From Microcaldota archaeon (lineage in GTDB: Archaea > Micrarchaeota > Micrarchaeia > Micrarchaeales > Micrarchaeaceae), in assembly GCA_021797895.1 (NCBI GenBank), contig JAJZYW010000003.1, positions 1 to 45,019 of the forward strand: a stretch of 45,019 nucleotides of DNA, in the 5' to 3' direction. This document shows, piece after piece, positions 1 through 9,120 of the stretch. The notes beneath the pieces are model-generated. The model saw only the letters and a list, made by a program, of their open reading frames with translations. It did not search any database and was not told the DNA's origin. The translations under genes were made by a program, and so were the position numbers. How positions within the stretch are numbered: the first letter of the stretch is position 1; each line of letters opens with the position of its first letter.

Positions 1-685
1 TGAACGAGCTGCTTGCAACGCAGTACAGGTGCTTTATGTGCTCTGCTGTTATCTCCTCCTCGCTGCCGACGCTGAGCCTCACCTTGTTCTTCATGTGCTT
101 GTCTGCTATCTTCACTATCTCGTTCGGCATTGTAGCCGAGAAGAGCAGCATCTTCCTTATCGCCCTGTTGGTCTTGGCGATTATTCTCTCTATGTCGTCT
201 ATGAATCCCATGTCGAGCATTATGTCGGCTTCGTCAAGCACCAGGAACTCGACCTTGCTCAGGTCAAGTTCTCCCCTTTCCATAAGGTCAAGCAATCTTC
301 CAGGAGTGCCGACCAGCACCTCCACTCCCTCGCGAAGCCTGTCTATCTGCGGATTTATCGACACGCCGCCGTAGACTATGCCAACGCGTATGCTAGTGCC
401 GCGCGTAAGCTGCCTTCCGAAGTGGTACACCTGGAGCGATAGCTCCCTTGTTGGAAGCACTATAAGCATTCGTATGCCGTTGCCCTTTCCCTTTATCATC
501 TGGAGTGCAGGTATCATGTAGGCGCCGGTCTTTCCAGTGCCTGTCTTCGCCCTGACCACTATGTCGTGGCCCTCCAGTATCTTGGGTATGCTCTTCTCCT
601 GCACTTCCGTAGGGGTTTCGAACCCTATCTTCTTCATGTTTTCCAATAGCCATTCATCTATGGCTAAATCCTTGAAATTGCTCAA
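1..685 (-). CDS. DEAD-box RNA helicase, partial (C-terminus beyond left edge)
   Basis: Reverse strand reads ...FKDLAIDEWLLENMKKIGFETPTEVQEKSIPKILEGHDIVVRAKTGTGKTGAYMIPALQ...VLPTRELSLQVYHFGRQL...GTPGRLLDLMERGELDLSKVEFLVLDEADIMLDMGF: Q-motif, motif I AKTGTGKT, PTREL, GTPGR, DEAD. No stop before the window edge, so absent from the ORF track. TTG at 685 is the best in-frame start I see. Confidence 0.95.
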   Translation of the reverse strand, partial: MSNFKDLAIDEWLLENMKKIGFETPTEVQEKSIPKILEGHDIVVRAKTGTGKTGAYMIPALQMIKGKGNGIRMLIVLPTRELSLQVYHFGRQLTRGTSIRVGIVYGGVSINPQIDRLREGVEVLVGTPGRLLDLMERGELDLSKVEFLVLDEADIMLDMGFIDDIERIIAKTNRAIRKMLLFSATMPNEIVKIADKHMKNKVRLSVGSEEEITAEHIKHLYCVASSSF

Positions 686-782
686 TTGAACACCGTTATC
701 AAAACGAGATTTACCTGTTTCCCAGATATATCAATGCGATGATATATATGCATTGCGGGAAGCACTAGCCTCTTTTTACATG

Positions 783-1079
783 TCAGGCTACCCTGTACTT
801 GAGCTCGTCGCTCATCATGTCTGGGCTCCAGAGCGGATCCCACACGAGGTCCATCTCCACCTTGCCTACGCCATCCAGCTTCTCCAGTCTGAGCTGCACG
901 TCCGCGAGTATTATGCTCGTGACCGGGCACATCGGCGAAGTCATAGTCAAGGTAAGCTTTATGTTGCTTGACGCGTCTATGCTTATCCCGTAGAGAAGCC
1001 CTATGTCAACTATGTTAGCGTCGAGCTCGGGGTCCTTGCACTCCTTTAGCGCCTCAACTATCTGCTCCCTGCTTACCAT
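783..1079 (-). CDS. DUF59 / MIP18-family iron-sulfur assembly-like protein
   Basis: MVSREQIVEALKECKDPELDANIVDIGLLYGI...TLTMTSPMCPVTSIILADVQLRL; DPE..NIVDLGLIY and TxTxxxCP motifs typical of the family. Start set at the internal Met of the 124-aa ORF. Confidence 0.88.
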   Translation of the reverse strand: MVSREQIVEALKECKDPELDANIVDIGLLYGISIDASSNIKLTLTMTSPMCPVTSIILADVQLRLEKLDGVGKVEMDLVWDPLWSPDMMSDELKYRVA

Positions 1080-1149
1080 ATGAACCGCTATACCATTTCC
1101 TCTGAATAAATATAAATCGTTGCAGTATGTGCGTGTAAGTGCGTAAAAA

Positions 1150-1599
1150 TTATGCAACCTCGCTCTTCAGCAGCGCTACATAGCCTTTGTTGAAGTAGAG
1201 CTTGCAGGTGAAGGGCTTATTGTCGAACGCCCTGTCAGACCAAAGCTCGTCAAAGTAGAACAGGCTGCCCTTGGGCAGCTTGCCCCTATCGAACCACTGC
1301 GTTATTCCGCCGCTGCTGTTCGCATCGCCGCTGTACTCATCAGCCCTAAAAACGTAGATCAGCTTGTCCACCTTGTTGTCCACAAGACAGATCACCCTTC
1401 CTACGAGATGGGGCCCGGAGAGCTCAATTCCTGTCTGCTCCTTCGTCTCCCTGATTACAGATTCCTTTGGCGAGTCGTCGTCAAGTATGGCTCCTCCTGG
1501 GGCGATCCACTTCCCGATATATTCGGTGCCTATTCCCTTGAGCTGCAGCAGCACCTTCCCATCGCGTATGATATAGCATATGGAACTCTCGGTCACCAT
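1150..1599 (-). CDS. NUDIX hydrolase
   Basis: 149 aa with a slightly divergent Nudix box GGAILDDDSPKESVIRETKEQTGIEL. Confidence 0.85.
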   Translation of the reverse strand: MVTESSICYIIRDGKVLLQLKGIGTEYIGKWIAPGGAILDDDSPKESVIRETKEQTGIELSGPHLVGRVICLVDNKVDKLIYVFRADEYSGDANSSGGITQWFDRGKLPKGSLFYFDELWSDRAFDNKPFTCKLYFNKGYVALLKSEVA

Positions 1600-1791
1600 C
1601 GAAAAGCTTTTGCCTTGAAAATTTAAAAGTGTTGTGCTGGAGCACTGGCAGCATCATGCGGTAAGCCTCTCACTTTACGAATTTCCTGTACATAAAAGAT
1701 CCAATTGTAAGGAGGCATTGGCATAATGGTAGGATGGATGCGACGCCATCATTTATTAAAGGTTATCAGAGGAGCTAAATTACAAGCCGTG

Positions 1792-2151
1792 ATGGATATG
1801 ACTGACGATGAAAATGTAGACTGGGAAAAGTGGGAAAAGATAATCAAAGCAAACAAGATAGTCATAGATAGACCGAAAAACACGCCCCATCCGCGCTATT
1901 CAAATAGAGTATACCCGTTAGATTATGGGTACATCACAAATACAAAAGGTTCTGATGGTGAGGAGGTGGATGTTTTTGTTGGCACTGCCAAAAATGGGCT
2001 AGTTGGTGCAATATTGACTGTTGATGCAATAAAAAATGACAAGGAGATAAAGCTCCTTTGGAACACCAGCAGGGAGGAAGCAGAGATAGCGGTAAAATTC
2101 GTTAATTTCGGAGGCCAGTCTGGCAAGCTGATCTGGCATGGAAAAGATTAG
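1792..2151 (+). CDS. small inorganic pyrophosphatase-like protein
   Basis: KIVIDRPKNTPHPRYSNRVYPLDYGYITNTKGSDGEEVDVFVGT resembles the soluble PPase core; AT-richer than its neighbours. Start uncertain (ORF opens at 1726). Confidence 0.7.
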   Translation: MDMTDDENVDWEKWEKIIKANKIVIDRPKNTPHPRYSNRVYPLDYGYITNTKGSDGEEVDVFVGTAKNGLVGAILTVDAIKNDKEIKLLWNTSREEAEIAVKFVNFGGQSGKLIWHGKD

Positions 2152-2346
2152 CGCATAACTGGGTTTTCTGAGGCATTACATATCAGTCCTACTTTCAAAT
2201 AAAGGTCATCTGCCTTTTTCTCTGTGGCTTATTCATAAGGCTCTTCCATGACAAAGGCACACTTGAAGAGAAAGCTGCTGTGCTGCGTGAGTTTTGACAA
2301 AAGAAAAATAGGTAAGCTTTAGCAGAAGGTTTTCCTTTTTAGGGAA

Positions 2347-2443
2347 AGCCCCGAGAGGGAGTTGAACCCTCGACCTCTTGTTTTCCTGGGCCCCTAAACC
2401 AAGGGCTTACGAGACAAGCGCTCTACCACTGAGCTACCGGGGC
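2347..2443 (-). tRNA. tRNA-Thr(CGT) with about 25-nt intron (approx. 2383-2407)
   Basis: Reverse strand GCCCCGG-TA-GCTCAGTGGTAGAGC-G-CTTGT-CTCGTA-[intron]-A-ACAAG-AGGTC-GAGGGTTCAACTCCCTC-TCGGGGC-T. All arms pair; anticodon CGT; intron at the 37/38 position. Confidence 0.92.
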
Positions 2444-2626
2444 GTGCAGAAAAGCGCGCGCCGCAACATTGCAGAATGCAGTCTGCCGGCAACGGCACCG
2501 CATCTGCCGCAATTCCTTACCAGATAAACGCTTGCAAATAAATTTATGCTGTTTGTATATTAATAGTAATTCAATAGAGTAATAAAAAAGTTATTGTTGA
2601 GTTTATCAAGGCGAGCGGTAAATACG

Positions 2627-5600
2627 ATGGCTGACAACATAGGGGACGACCAGCAGCCCAGCGACAGGAAAAAGCCGAAAAAATCCTCGGCAAAGGACCA
2701 GGGCCAGCCGTCGCCAAAGCCCTCCGCAAGACCTTCTTCTGCAGGAAAACAGCCGCCAAAAAGATCGCCGCGCAAAGCCCCGCCAAAACAGCCAGGCAAT
2801 CCTTACGCTTCAGAGATGCAGTCCTCTTCATCGCCAGACAGCCAGCCACAGGGAGACAGCACGGCAAATGCCTACGAATCTGCTCTAACGCAGAATCAGC
2901 CAAGCGGCGCGCCAGAAGCAGCTCCGGAAGCAGCTCCGGAAGGGCAGCCAGAGTCACAGCAGTCGCCATCGCAAGACCAACCAGCGCCAGGGCAGGGTGG
3001 CCAAACTGCCGCATCGACTGCGCAGGAAAACGCTTCTTCTGAGGGAAAATCCGAGGAAAAGACTGAGGAAAAGCCCGAAGAGAATGCCGAAGAGCCTGAA
3101 GAGACAGAAGGGCAGGAAGGCGAGGAGAAGCCGAGCATTGCCGAGGACGTATACGCAAAGATAACCGAAGCAATGCACACAGCTACAGGCAAAGCAGGCT
3201 CAAAACCCTATGTTCCCGGGCAGGAGGAGCAGCATGAGGAGCATGAAGAGCAGGAGACAGCCTCAGAGCCAACAGAAGAGCCGCAGCCCGTTCCTGAAGG
3301 CAGCGCAGTAAACCCTGAAGAGGAGCAGCAAGCAGCCAAGGGCGAAGAGCCGCCATCCTCCCAAACAGGCGCGCAGAACGGCGAGTCAGCCCAGGCTCCA
3401 CAGGAACCACAGGCACAGCAGGAGCCGCAGGAAGGGCAGAATCCTTACGCCGTGCCACAAACGCAATACACTTACACGCCGAAGCAGGAGGGCACTGCAC
3501 AGCAGCCAGAATCACAGCAGCCGGTGCAGGGTGCAGCTCCAGGCCAGCAGGCTTCCAATGTTTACGGCAAGGTCGGCCAGGGCATGCAGGTTTCCGTCAC
3601 TCCCGAGAGCCCCATGGGCCCGATAAAGGCCAAGTTTGAGGAGTACAAGAAAAGGCAGCAGGAGATAAAGAAGCGGCGCAAGAAACGGATGATGAAGACG
3701 GCAGCATTCGCCATAATCATCGTAGCGGTAATAGCCGTGGTCGCGCACGTGGTCGAGACCCTGCCTCCTTCAGTGATAACCACCACCATAAACTACGCCA
3801 ACCTTGGCAAAGTCAACTCCTGCGAGTCGATAGGCATTCCGGGCCACTACAGGCTTACTACAAACATCGTCACCGGCATATCGTCCGGCAGCTGCATAAG
3901 CATAACCGCGGACAACGTCTCGCTGGACTGCAACGGCCACACGATAAAAGGGAGCAGCTCCTACGTGGCCAACACCATACCAGTATACGGAATAAAGATC
4001 GCTGGCTCAAGAAACGTCTCTGTGAGCGACTGCAACGTCAATGGCTTTGGCGTCGGGCTTTACTCGTTCGAGTCATCCAGGGTCAACGTGACCGCAAGCA
4101 ATTTCTCAGACAACGGGCTGTCCAACATCTACCTGAATTCGTCGAAAAACGGCAGCTTCATTGACAACAACCTCCTCTTCTCGAGCGTGAACGGCTCGTA
4201 CGTGGTTGTGGGCAGCTCCTCGCACAACGTTTTCCTGAACAACACAGTATCGTCTGATAACGCAACCGGATTCTACATTAACTCCAGGAACAACACATTC
4301 GTGGACAATTTCGTGTCCAATACGCCCGTGTCGTTCGCGTGCGGCACCAATGCAATATTCCCGATATCGAACATAGGCGAGGGCAACATATGCCAGGTGA
4401 GCGACGGGTGCGGCTTCGTGCGCTGCTCAATTGAAAACATACCGGGCAACCTGTCACACGTATCGCTTGCCCCAATATCGATAAACTCGTGCGGATCCCT
4501 GAATTATCCGGGCTACTACAACCTCACAGGGCCGCTCAACACGCTTTACTTCGTCAACACTTCTGACGTCACCTCCGCGTTCTACCCCTGCCTCAACATA
4601 AACGCGAGCAACGTAGTCCTTAACTGCAACAACTACACGATATCCAATTCGGCAACCGCGATATTCTCTTCAGGCCAGAAAAACGTGAAGGTGGAGAACT
4701 GCAGGTTCACTAATTCTTCTTACGGCATAGTGTTCAGCAGCGTGGTAAACGGCACGGTGAGCAACATCTACGGCACCCATGGCATATCCACGCTTGCGAT
4801 GTACAATTCCACCGACGGATTTATCAAGGGCATAAAGTCGTTCCAGAACGGTTACGGGATACTTCTCTCGGGCACGACAAACACGACGTTTGCAGACTTC
4901 AACACGTCAAACAACACGTACGGCATATACGTCGACAATTCATCAGCCAACGCCTTCATAGGCGGCACCGCTGTATCGAATGCGAAGATAGACGTGTACG
5001 CCAGCATAAACGACGTCAACTCCACCTCAGATTTGATGCAGAACACTCTGTGCACTCTCACGAATACCTACTGGGCCGGATGCAAGCTAAAGATATCGCC
5101 CAACCTTGCGTTCTATCCCGAGACCTCGTGCCTTGCGATAAACAGGCCCGGAGACTACCAGCTTGTGAACAACATATCGCAGGCGCCGAGCGACTGCTTC
5201 AGCCTCAACACCGACAACGTGATGCTCGACTGCAACGGGCATTCGGTAACCGGCAACGGCGTAGGGCCCGTTGTTTACTCTTCGGGCAAGTACAACGTGT
5301 CGGTTTACAACTGTTCGTTCCGCGGAACTCCAGTAGGAGTAGCTTTCAGCAACTCGACCGATGCGGTCGTCTCAAACACCGTGATTGCGGGAACGGGAAC
5401 GGCGGTGAACTTCTCGGGAGTGCAGGTGTTCTCCGTGACGAACAGCACGTTTGGCCCGGGAGACGCATACGGCTTGATAGCTTCTTCCAGCCAGGGCGGC
5501 TACGTGGCAAACAACATATTCTCCTCAGGCTCCTCCGGCGCCACCGCGATCGCATTCAGCAATTCGACGCTGAACAGCGTAGTCAACAACTCCGTGTCGA

Positions 5601-6457
5601 GCTGGAGCACTGGCCTGTCGCTCGCAGGCAACTCTACCAACAACTACATAGAGAACAATACGATATCAACATCGTCCTATGACTATTACTGCTCGGGCAA
5701 CGCAATCTCCCTAGGGTCGGAGAACGGATTCGTCAACTACGGCACGACGAAGCACGACTGCCCGAGCATAGCAGTGATCAGCCCTACAGGGCCATCAAAC
5801 CTGTGCACGTCGTTCAGCAGCGGCATCACCGAGGTGCTTGATTCGGACGAGGTCTACTCCTCAGGCGCTACATGCTTCAACATATACGCGAACAATACCG
5901 TGCTCAACTGCAACGGCCACACGATAATATCGGACAACGGCGGATCCTTTGCCGCAATATCAAACGTGCACAACGCGCTGCTTGAGAACTGCTACCTCAA
6001 GGGCTTCAACAGGTCAGTGATAGTAAGGCATTCGTCTGCAAGCCTGTACAACGTAACAGTTCTGCAGGGTCCAAACATGACGTCACCTGCAATCAGCGTC
6101 TCAGATTCGTCGGGCACGCACCTGGGCAGCCTGAACATAACGGCAAACGCATACGGGCTCTACATTGACAACCTCTCGCTCAGTACCATTGGCAGCATAT
6201 ATTCCGCAGCTAACACCTCCTTCATGTTCAACCGCCTCTCATCCTCATCGATAAGCGGTCTCGCATCAGCGCCGTCCAGCCTTGTGGGTCTTGAGCTCAC
6301 CAACTCCACCGGAAATACATTCGCGGACAGCGACTTCTCCGGCACTACAGGGATAGAGTGCCTGTACAGCTCTGCCGGGAAAACCGCAAACGTCAATTCA
6401 GGGGGGAACGCGTACACGAGCAGCAGCGGCTGCACGTGGCTAGGGCAACCATCCTGA
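2627..6457 (+). CDS. large membrane-anchored surface protein: disordered P/Q/E-rich N-terminus, one TM segment, NosD-like parallel beta-helix repeats
   Basis: MADNIGDDQQPSDRKKPKK... low-complexity ~350 aa, then basic stretch plus TM (MMKTAAFAIIIVAVIAVVAHVV), then repeated 'C..I..PG.Y.L..NI.......CI.I.A.NV.LDCNGH.I.G' units and many NxS/T sequons. Confidence 0.85.
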   Translation: MADNIGDDQQPSDRKKPKKSSAKDQGQPSPKPSARPSSAGKQPPKRSPRKAPPKQPGNPYASEMQSSSSPDSQPQGDSTANAYESALTQNQPSGAPEAAPEAAPEGQPESQQSPSQDQPAPGQGGQTAASTAQENASSEGKSEEKTEEKPEENAEEPEETEGQEGEEKPSIAEDVYAKITEAMHTATGKAGSKPYVPGQEEQHEEHEEQETASEPTEEPQPVPEGSAVNPEEEQQAAKGEEPPSSQTGAQNGESAQAPQEPQAQQEPQEGQNPYAVPQTQYTYTPKQEGTAQQPESQQPVQGAAPGQQASNVYGKVGQGMQVSVTPESPMGPIKAKFEEYKKRQQEIKKRRKKRMMKTAAFAIIIVAVIAVVAHVVETLPPSVITTTINYANLGKVNSCESIGIPGHYRLTTNIVTGISSGSCISITADNVSLDCNGHTIKGSSSYVANTIPVYGIKIAGSRNVSVSDCNVNGFGVGLYSFESSRVNVTASNFSDNGLSNIYLNSSKNGSFIDNNLLFSSVNGSYVVVGSSSHNVFLNNTVSSDNATGFYINSRNNTFVDNFVSNTPVSFACGTNAIFPISNIGEGNICQVSDGCGFVRCSIENIPGNLSHVSLAPISINSCGSLNYPGYYNLTGPLNTLYFVNTSDVTSAFYPCLNINASNVVLNCNNYTISNSATAIFSSGQKNVKVENCRFTNSSYGIVFSSVVNGTVSNIYGTHGISTLAMYNSTDGFIKGIKSFQNGYGILLSGTTNTTFADFNTSNNTYGIYVDNSSANAFIGGTAVSNAKIDVYASINDVNSTSDLMQNTLCTLTNTYWAGCKLKISPNLAFYPETSCLAINRPGDYQLVNNISQAPSDCFSLNTDNVMLDCNGHSVTGNGVGPVVYSSGKYNVSVYNCSFRGTPVGVAFSNSTDAVVSNTVIAGTGTAVNFSGVQVFSVTNSTFGPGDAYGLIASSSQGGYVANNIFSSGSSGATAIAFSNSTLNSVVNNSVSSWSTGLSLAGNSTNNYIENNTISTSSYDYYCSGNAISLGSENGFVNYGTTKHDCPSIAVISPTGPSNLCTSFSSGITEVLDSDEVYSSGATCFNIYANNTVLNCNGHTIISDNGGSFAAISNVHNALLENCYLKGFNRSVIVRHSSASLYNVTVLQGPNMTSPAISVSDSSGTHLGSLNITANAYGLYIDNLSLSTIGSIYSAANTSFMFNRLSSSSISGLASAPSSLVGLELTNSTGNTFADSDFSGTTGIECLYSSAGKTANVNSGGNAYTSSSGCTWLGQPS

Positions 6458-6463
6458 CCGCGC

Positions 6464-6724
6464 TCAGCCATACCTTATTTTGTAAGCGAGCAGCACAATC
6501 ACAAGCGCCCCGCCAACCCCGCTCGATATCATTACCGGTATTGAGCTTATCGATATGCCGTATGCCGTATAAAGAATCAGCCCTACCGTAAGCGCGCCGA
6601 GCCACGCAAGCGAAAGGTCACCGGTGCTTCTCGTCCTGACAGTTTTGATAGCCTGTGGCAGGTACGACACAGTCACTATTATGCTTCCCGCCAGCCCGAG
6701 GAAATAATAAAGCGCGAACGTCAA
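6464..6724 (-). CDS. SemiSWEET/PQ-loop family small transporter
   Basis: 86 aa, three TM segments, motif SYLPQAIKTVRTRSTGDLSLAWLG. Confidence 0.85.
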   Translation of the reverse strand: MTFALYYFLGLAGSIIVTVSYLPQAIKTVRTRSTGDLSLAWLGALTVGLILYTAYGISISSIPVMISSGVGGALVIVLLAYKIRYG

Positions 6725-6853
6725 AACACCCTATAAAGCCAAACTGCATCGTGGAGCCCCTGCTAAGCCGCCAAGAGTCACAAATAAATTTATAGCGTCC
6801 TAGTTATTAATCATACGCCCTGGCGCTGATACGCCAGGGCTCATGGTGCTTTG

Positions 6854-8626
6854 ATGCTCTTCAGGGAAGTGGCTGAATACTACGAGAAGCTTGAGGGCCT
6901 TTCCTCCAGGCTTGACATGATAGCCCTGTTGGGCGAGATGCTGAAGAAAGCGGGCAAGGAGGAGATCAAGCCCCTGATATACATGACGCAGGGCGTGCTC
7001 GCCCCTCCGTTCGAATCACTCGAGTTCGGCATAGCCGAGAAGACTCTCGAGGACGCACTCGCAATGGCATCGGGCCACGAGCGCGCGGAGATAGAGCGCA
7101 TGTACCGCGAGACTGGGGACCTGGGGCTTGTGTCGGAAAGCATAATGCAGAAGTCCAAGCTGAGGAGGATGTCCGCCAAGGAGCAGGAGTTCCTTGACAT
7201 ATACGGCTCAATGGTGAAGATTGCATCGTCATCGGGCTCTGGGAGCAAGGATTCGAAGATACGTATGCTATCGGGCATCATGGGCTCGCTCTCCCCGGTG
7301 GAGGCGAAGTACCTTGCGAGATACCCGCTTGGGCAGCTCAGGCTGGGTCTCGGCGATTCGACGATAATAGAGGCGCTTTCCATAGTCGCTTCGGGGGACA
7401 GGTCGGAGAAGGCTGCGGTTGAGAGGGCGTACAACATATGCAGCGACCTCGGCTACGTAGGCGAGATAGTGGCCAAGGAGGGCATAGAGGGGATAAGGCG
7501 CATGCGCGTCACGCTGTTCAAGCCCATACGCCCCGCTCTCGCAGAGCGCCTTCCCACTGCCTCTGACATACTGGAGCGCATGGGAGGGAAATGCGCAGTG
7601 GAGCAGAAGTACGACGGGTTCAGGTGCCAGGTGCACAAGGATGGCAGGAAGGTGAAGCTGTACTCCAGGAATCTTGAGGAGACAACTGCCATGCTGCCTG
7701 ACATAGTGGCAGCTGTGGTGGCGCACGTCAAGGCAGACAAGGCGATATTTGAGGGCGAGGCCCTTGCGTTCAACGAGACCACAAGCGAGTTCATGCCGTT
7801 CCAGGAAACTATACAGAGGAAGAGGAAGCACGGCGTGGGGGGCATGGCGGAAACGCTGCCGCTCAAGCTATTCGCATTCGACCTGATGTTCCTTGACGGG
7901 AAGGACATGCTGGCCGAACCTTACGAGAAGAGGCGCAGCTCGCTCGAGTCCGCCATATCGAAGAACGATACCATAACGCTCTCCTCAAGGATAATAACCT
8001 CCTCGCCGAAGGAGCTCGACAGCTTCTTCGAATCTTCAATAGAGAATGGCCTGGAGGGGATAGTCGCAAAGGACCTTTCGGCGCCGTACGTTGCTGGTGC
8101 CAGGAAGTTCAGCTGGATAAAGATGAAGCGCAGCTACCGCGGCAAGATCGAGGATACGATAGACGTGGTGATAATAGGCTACTATCTGGGCAAGGGGAGC
8201 AGGGCGTCGTTCGAGTTCGGTGGGCTGCTGTGCGCCACCTACAACAAGGAAGATGACGTGTTCGAGTCAGTCTCTAGGCTCGGCACAGGCTTCACAGAGA
8301 AGCAGATGAAGCAGCTCAGCGAGCTGCTTTCCAAGCACGTATCAAAATCGAAGCCCAAGAACGTGCGCTCGCAGGTCGAGCCCGACTACTGGGTATACCC
8401 AGAGTTCGTGGTCACTGTGCAGGCCGACGAGATAACCAAGTCGCCAATGCACATGTGCGGAAGGCACAAGGAAAAGGACGGCACGGAGGTAGGTTACGCT
8501 CTCAGGTTTCCCCGCCTGGTCGGCGAGGACGCAGTAAGGAGCGACAAGTCGCCCGGCGACGCTACTACCTCAAAGGAAATAGCCGAGATGTACTCCGAGC
8601 AGAAGCGCGTCAGCCTCAAGGGGTGA
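6854..8626 (+). CDS. lig: ATP-dependent DNA ligase
   Basis: Adenylation motif VEQKYDGFRCQVHKDG, EGEALAF, EGIVAKDLSAPYVAGARKFSWIKMKRSY; typical archaeal N-terminal domain. Confidence 0.96.
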   Translation: MLFREVAEYYEKLEGLSSRLDMIALLGEMLKKAGKEEIKPLIYMTQGVLAPPFESLEFGIAEKTLEDALAMASGHERAEIERMYRETGDLGLVSESIMQKSKLRRMSAKEQEFLDIYGSMVKIASSSGSGSKDSKIRMLSGIMGSLSPVEAKYLARYPLGQLRLGLGDSTIIEALSIVASGDRSEKAAVERAYNICSDLGYVGEIVAKEGIEGIRRMRVTLFKPIRPALAERLPTASDILERMGGKCAVEQKYDGFRCQVHKDGRKVKLYSRNLEETTAMLPDIVAAVVAHVKADKAIFEGEALAFNETTSEFMPFQETIQRKRKHGVGGMAETLPLKLFAFDLMFLDGKDMLAEPYEKRRSSLESAISKNDTITLSSRIITSSPKELDSFFESSIENGLEGIVAKDLSAPYVAGARKFSWIKMKRSYRGKIEDTIDVVIIGYYLGKGSRASFEFGGLLCATYNKEDDVFESVSRLGTGFTEKQMKQLSELLSKHVSKSKPKNVRSQVEPDYWVYPEFVVTVQADEITKSPMHMCGRHKEKDGTEVGYALRFPRLVGEDAVRSDKSPGDATTSKEIAEMYSEQKRVSLKG

Positions 8627-8630
8627 GCCT

Positions 8631-8963
8631 TCACTCCTCTATCACTGATTCTGCAGTGTCAGAGAGCTTCTGCAGCGTCTTGATAACTCCCTTCATCTTC
8701 GGGTTAAGCCTGTATCCGAGTCCGTACCCCTTCTCAGTCCTTATGTGCGTCGGTTGTATCATGTTTAACGTGAGCGACAGCTCCCTCAGCGTGATTATCA
8801 ACGTCTTCCTGGTGAACTTCTTCTCCAGTATGGCGTAGAGCTCCCTCGTCGCCCGCGGCGACTTCTTGTGGAGCAGCTCAAGCACCGCATAATTCGGCCT
8901 CGTCAGTATCTTCCTGAGGGCCCAGACCTCGTCTTTCGGCTGTTCTTGCTTTGCCATATTCAT
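8631..8963 (-). CDS. winged-helix DNA-binding transcriptional regulator
   Basis: LTRPNYAVLELLHKKSPRATRELYAILEKKFTRKTLIITLRELSLTLNMIQPTHIRTEKGYGLGYRLNP resembles a wHTH; divergent from the pilus operon. Confidence 0.65.
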   Translation of the reverse strand: MNMAKQEQPKDEVWALRKILTRPNYAVLELLHKKSPRATRELYAILEKKFTRKTLIITLRELSLTLNMIQPTHIRTEKGYGLGYRLNPKMKGVIKTLQKLSDTAESVIEE

Positions 8964-9082
8964 ATAAAGTGCGCCAAAGTTTAAAAGCCTTCTGTTAAGC
9001 CCTACACATATATTTATCTGCTTACACGCACATTACCATCCCTACCTATGTTGCCACGTGAATAAAACTACAAAAGTTATAC

Positions 9083-9100
9083 AAAAGTATAAATACTTTT
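9083..9100. promoter_or_regulatory. inverted repeat AAAAGTAT-AA-ATACTTTT overlapping a TATA-like element upstream of the pilus operon
   Basis: Read directly from sequence; 8-bp arms, 2-nt centre, about 20 nt upstream of the ATPase ATG. Confidence 0.55.
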
Positions 9101-9120
9101 ACTTAAATAAATAAACATGT

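Noticed and set aside
1620-1725. Possible degenerate tRNA at GGCATTGGCATAATGGTAGG...
   Set aside because: Only the D-arm resembles a tRNA; no matching acceptor or T-arm.
2571-3789. Several reverse-strand ORFs (200, 110, 98, 78 aa) antisense to the NosD-like gene
   Set aside because: Open only because of the Pro/Gln/Glu-rich codons on the other strand; no recognisable domains or promoters.
6880-7908. Long reverse ORFs opposite DNA ligase (185, 187, 151 aa)
   Set aside because: Antisense to a confident ligase CDS; sequences look like compositional noise.
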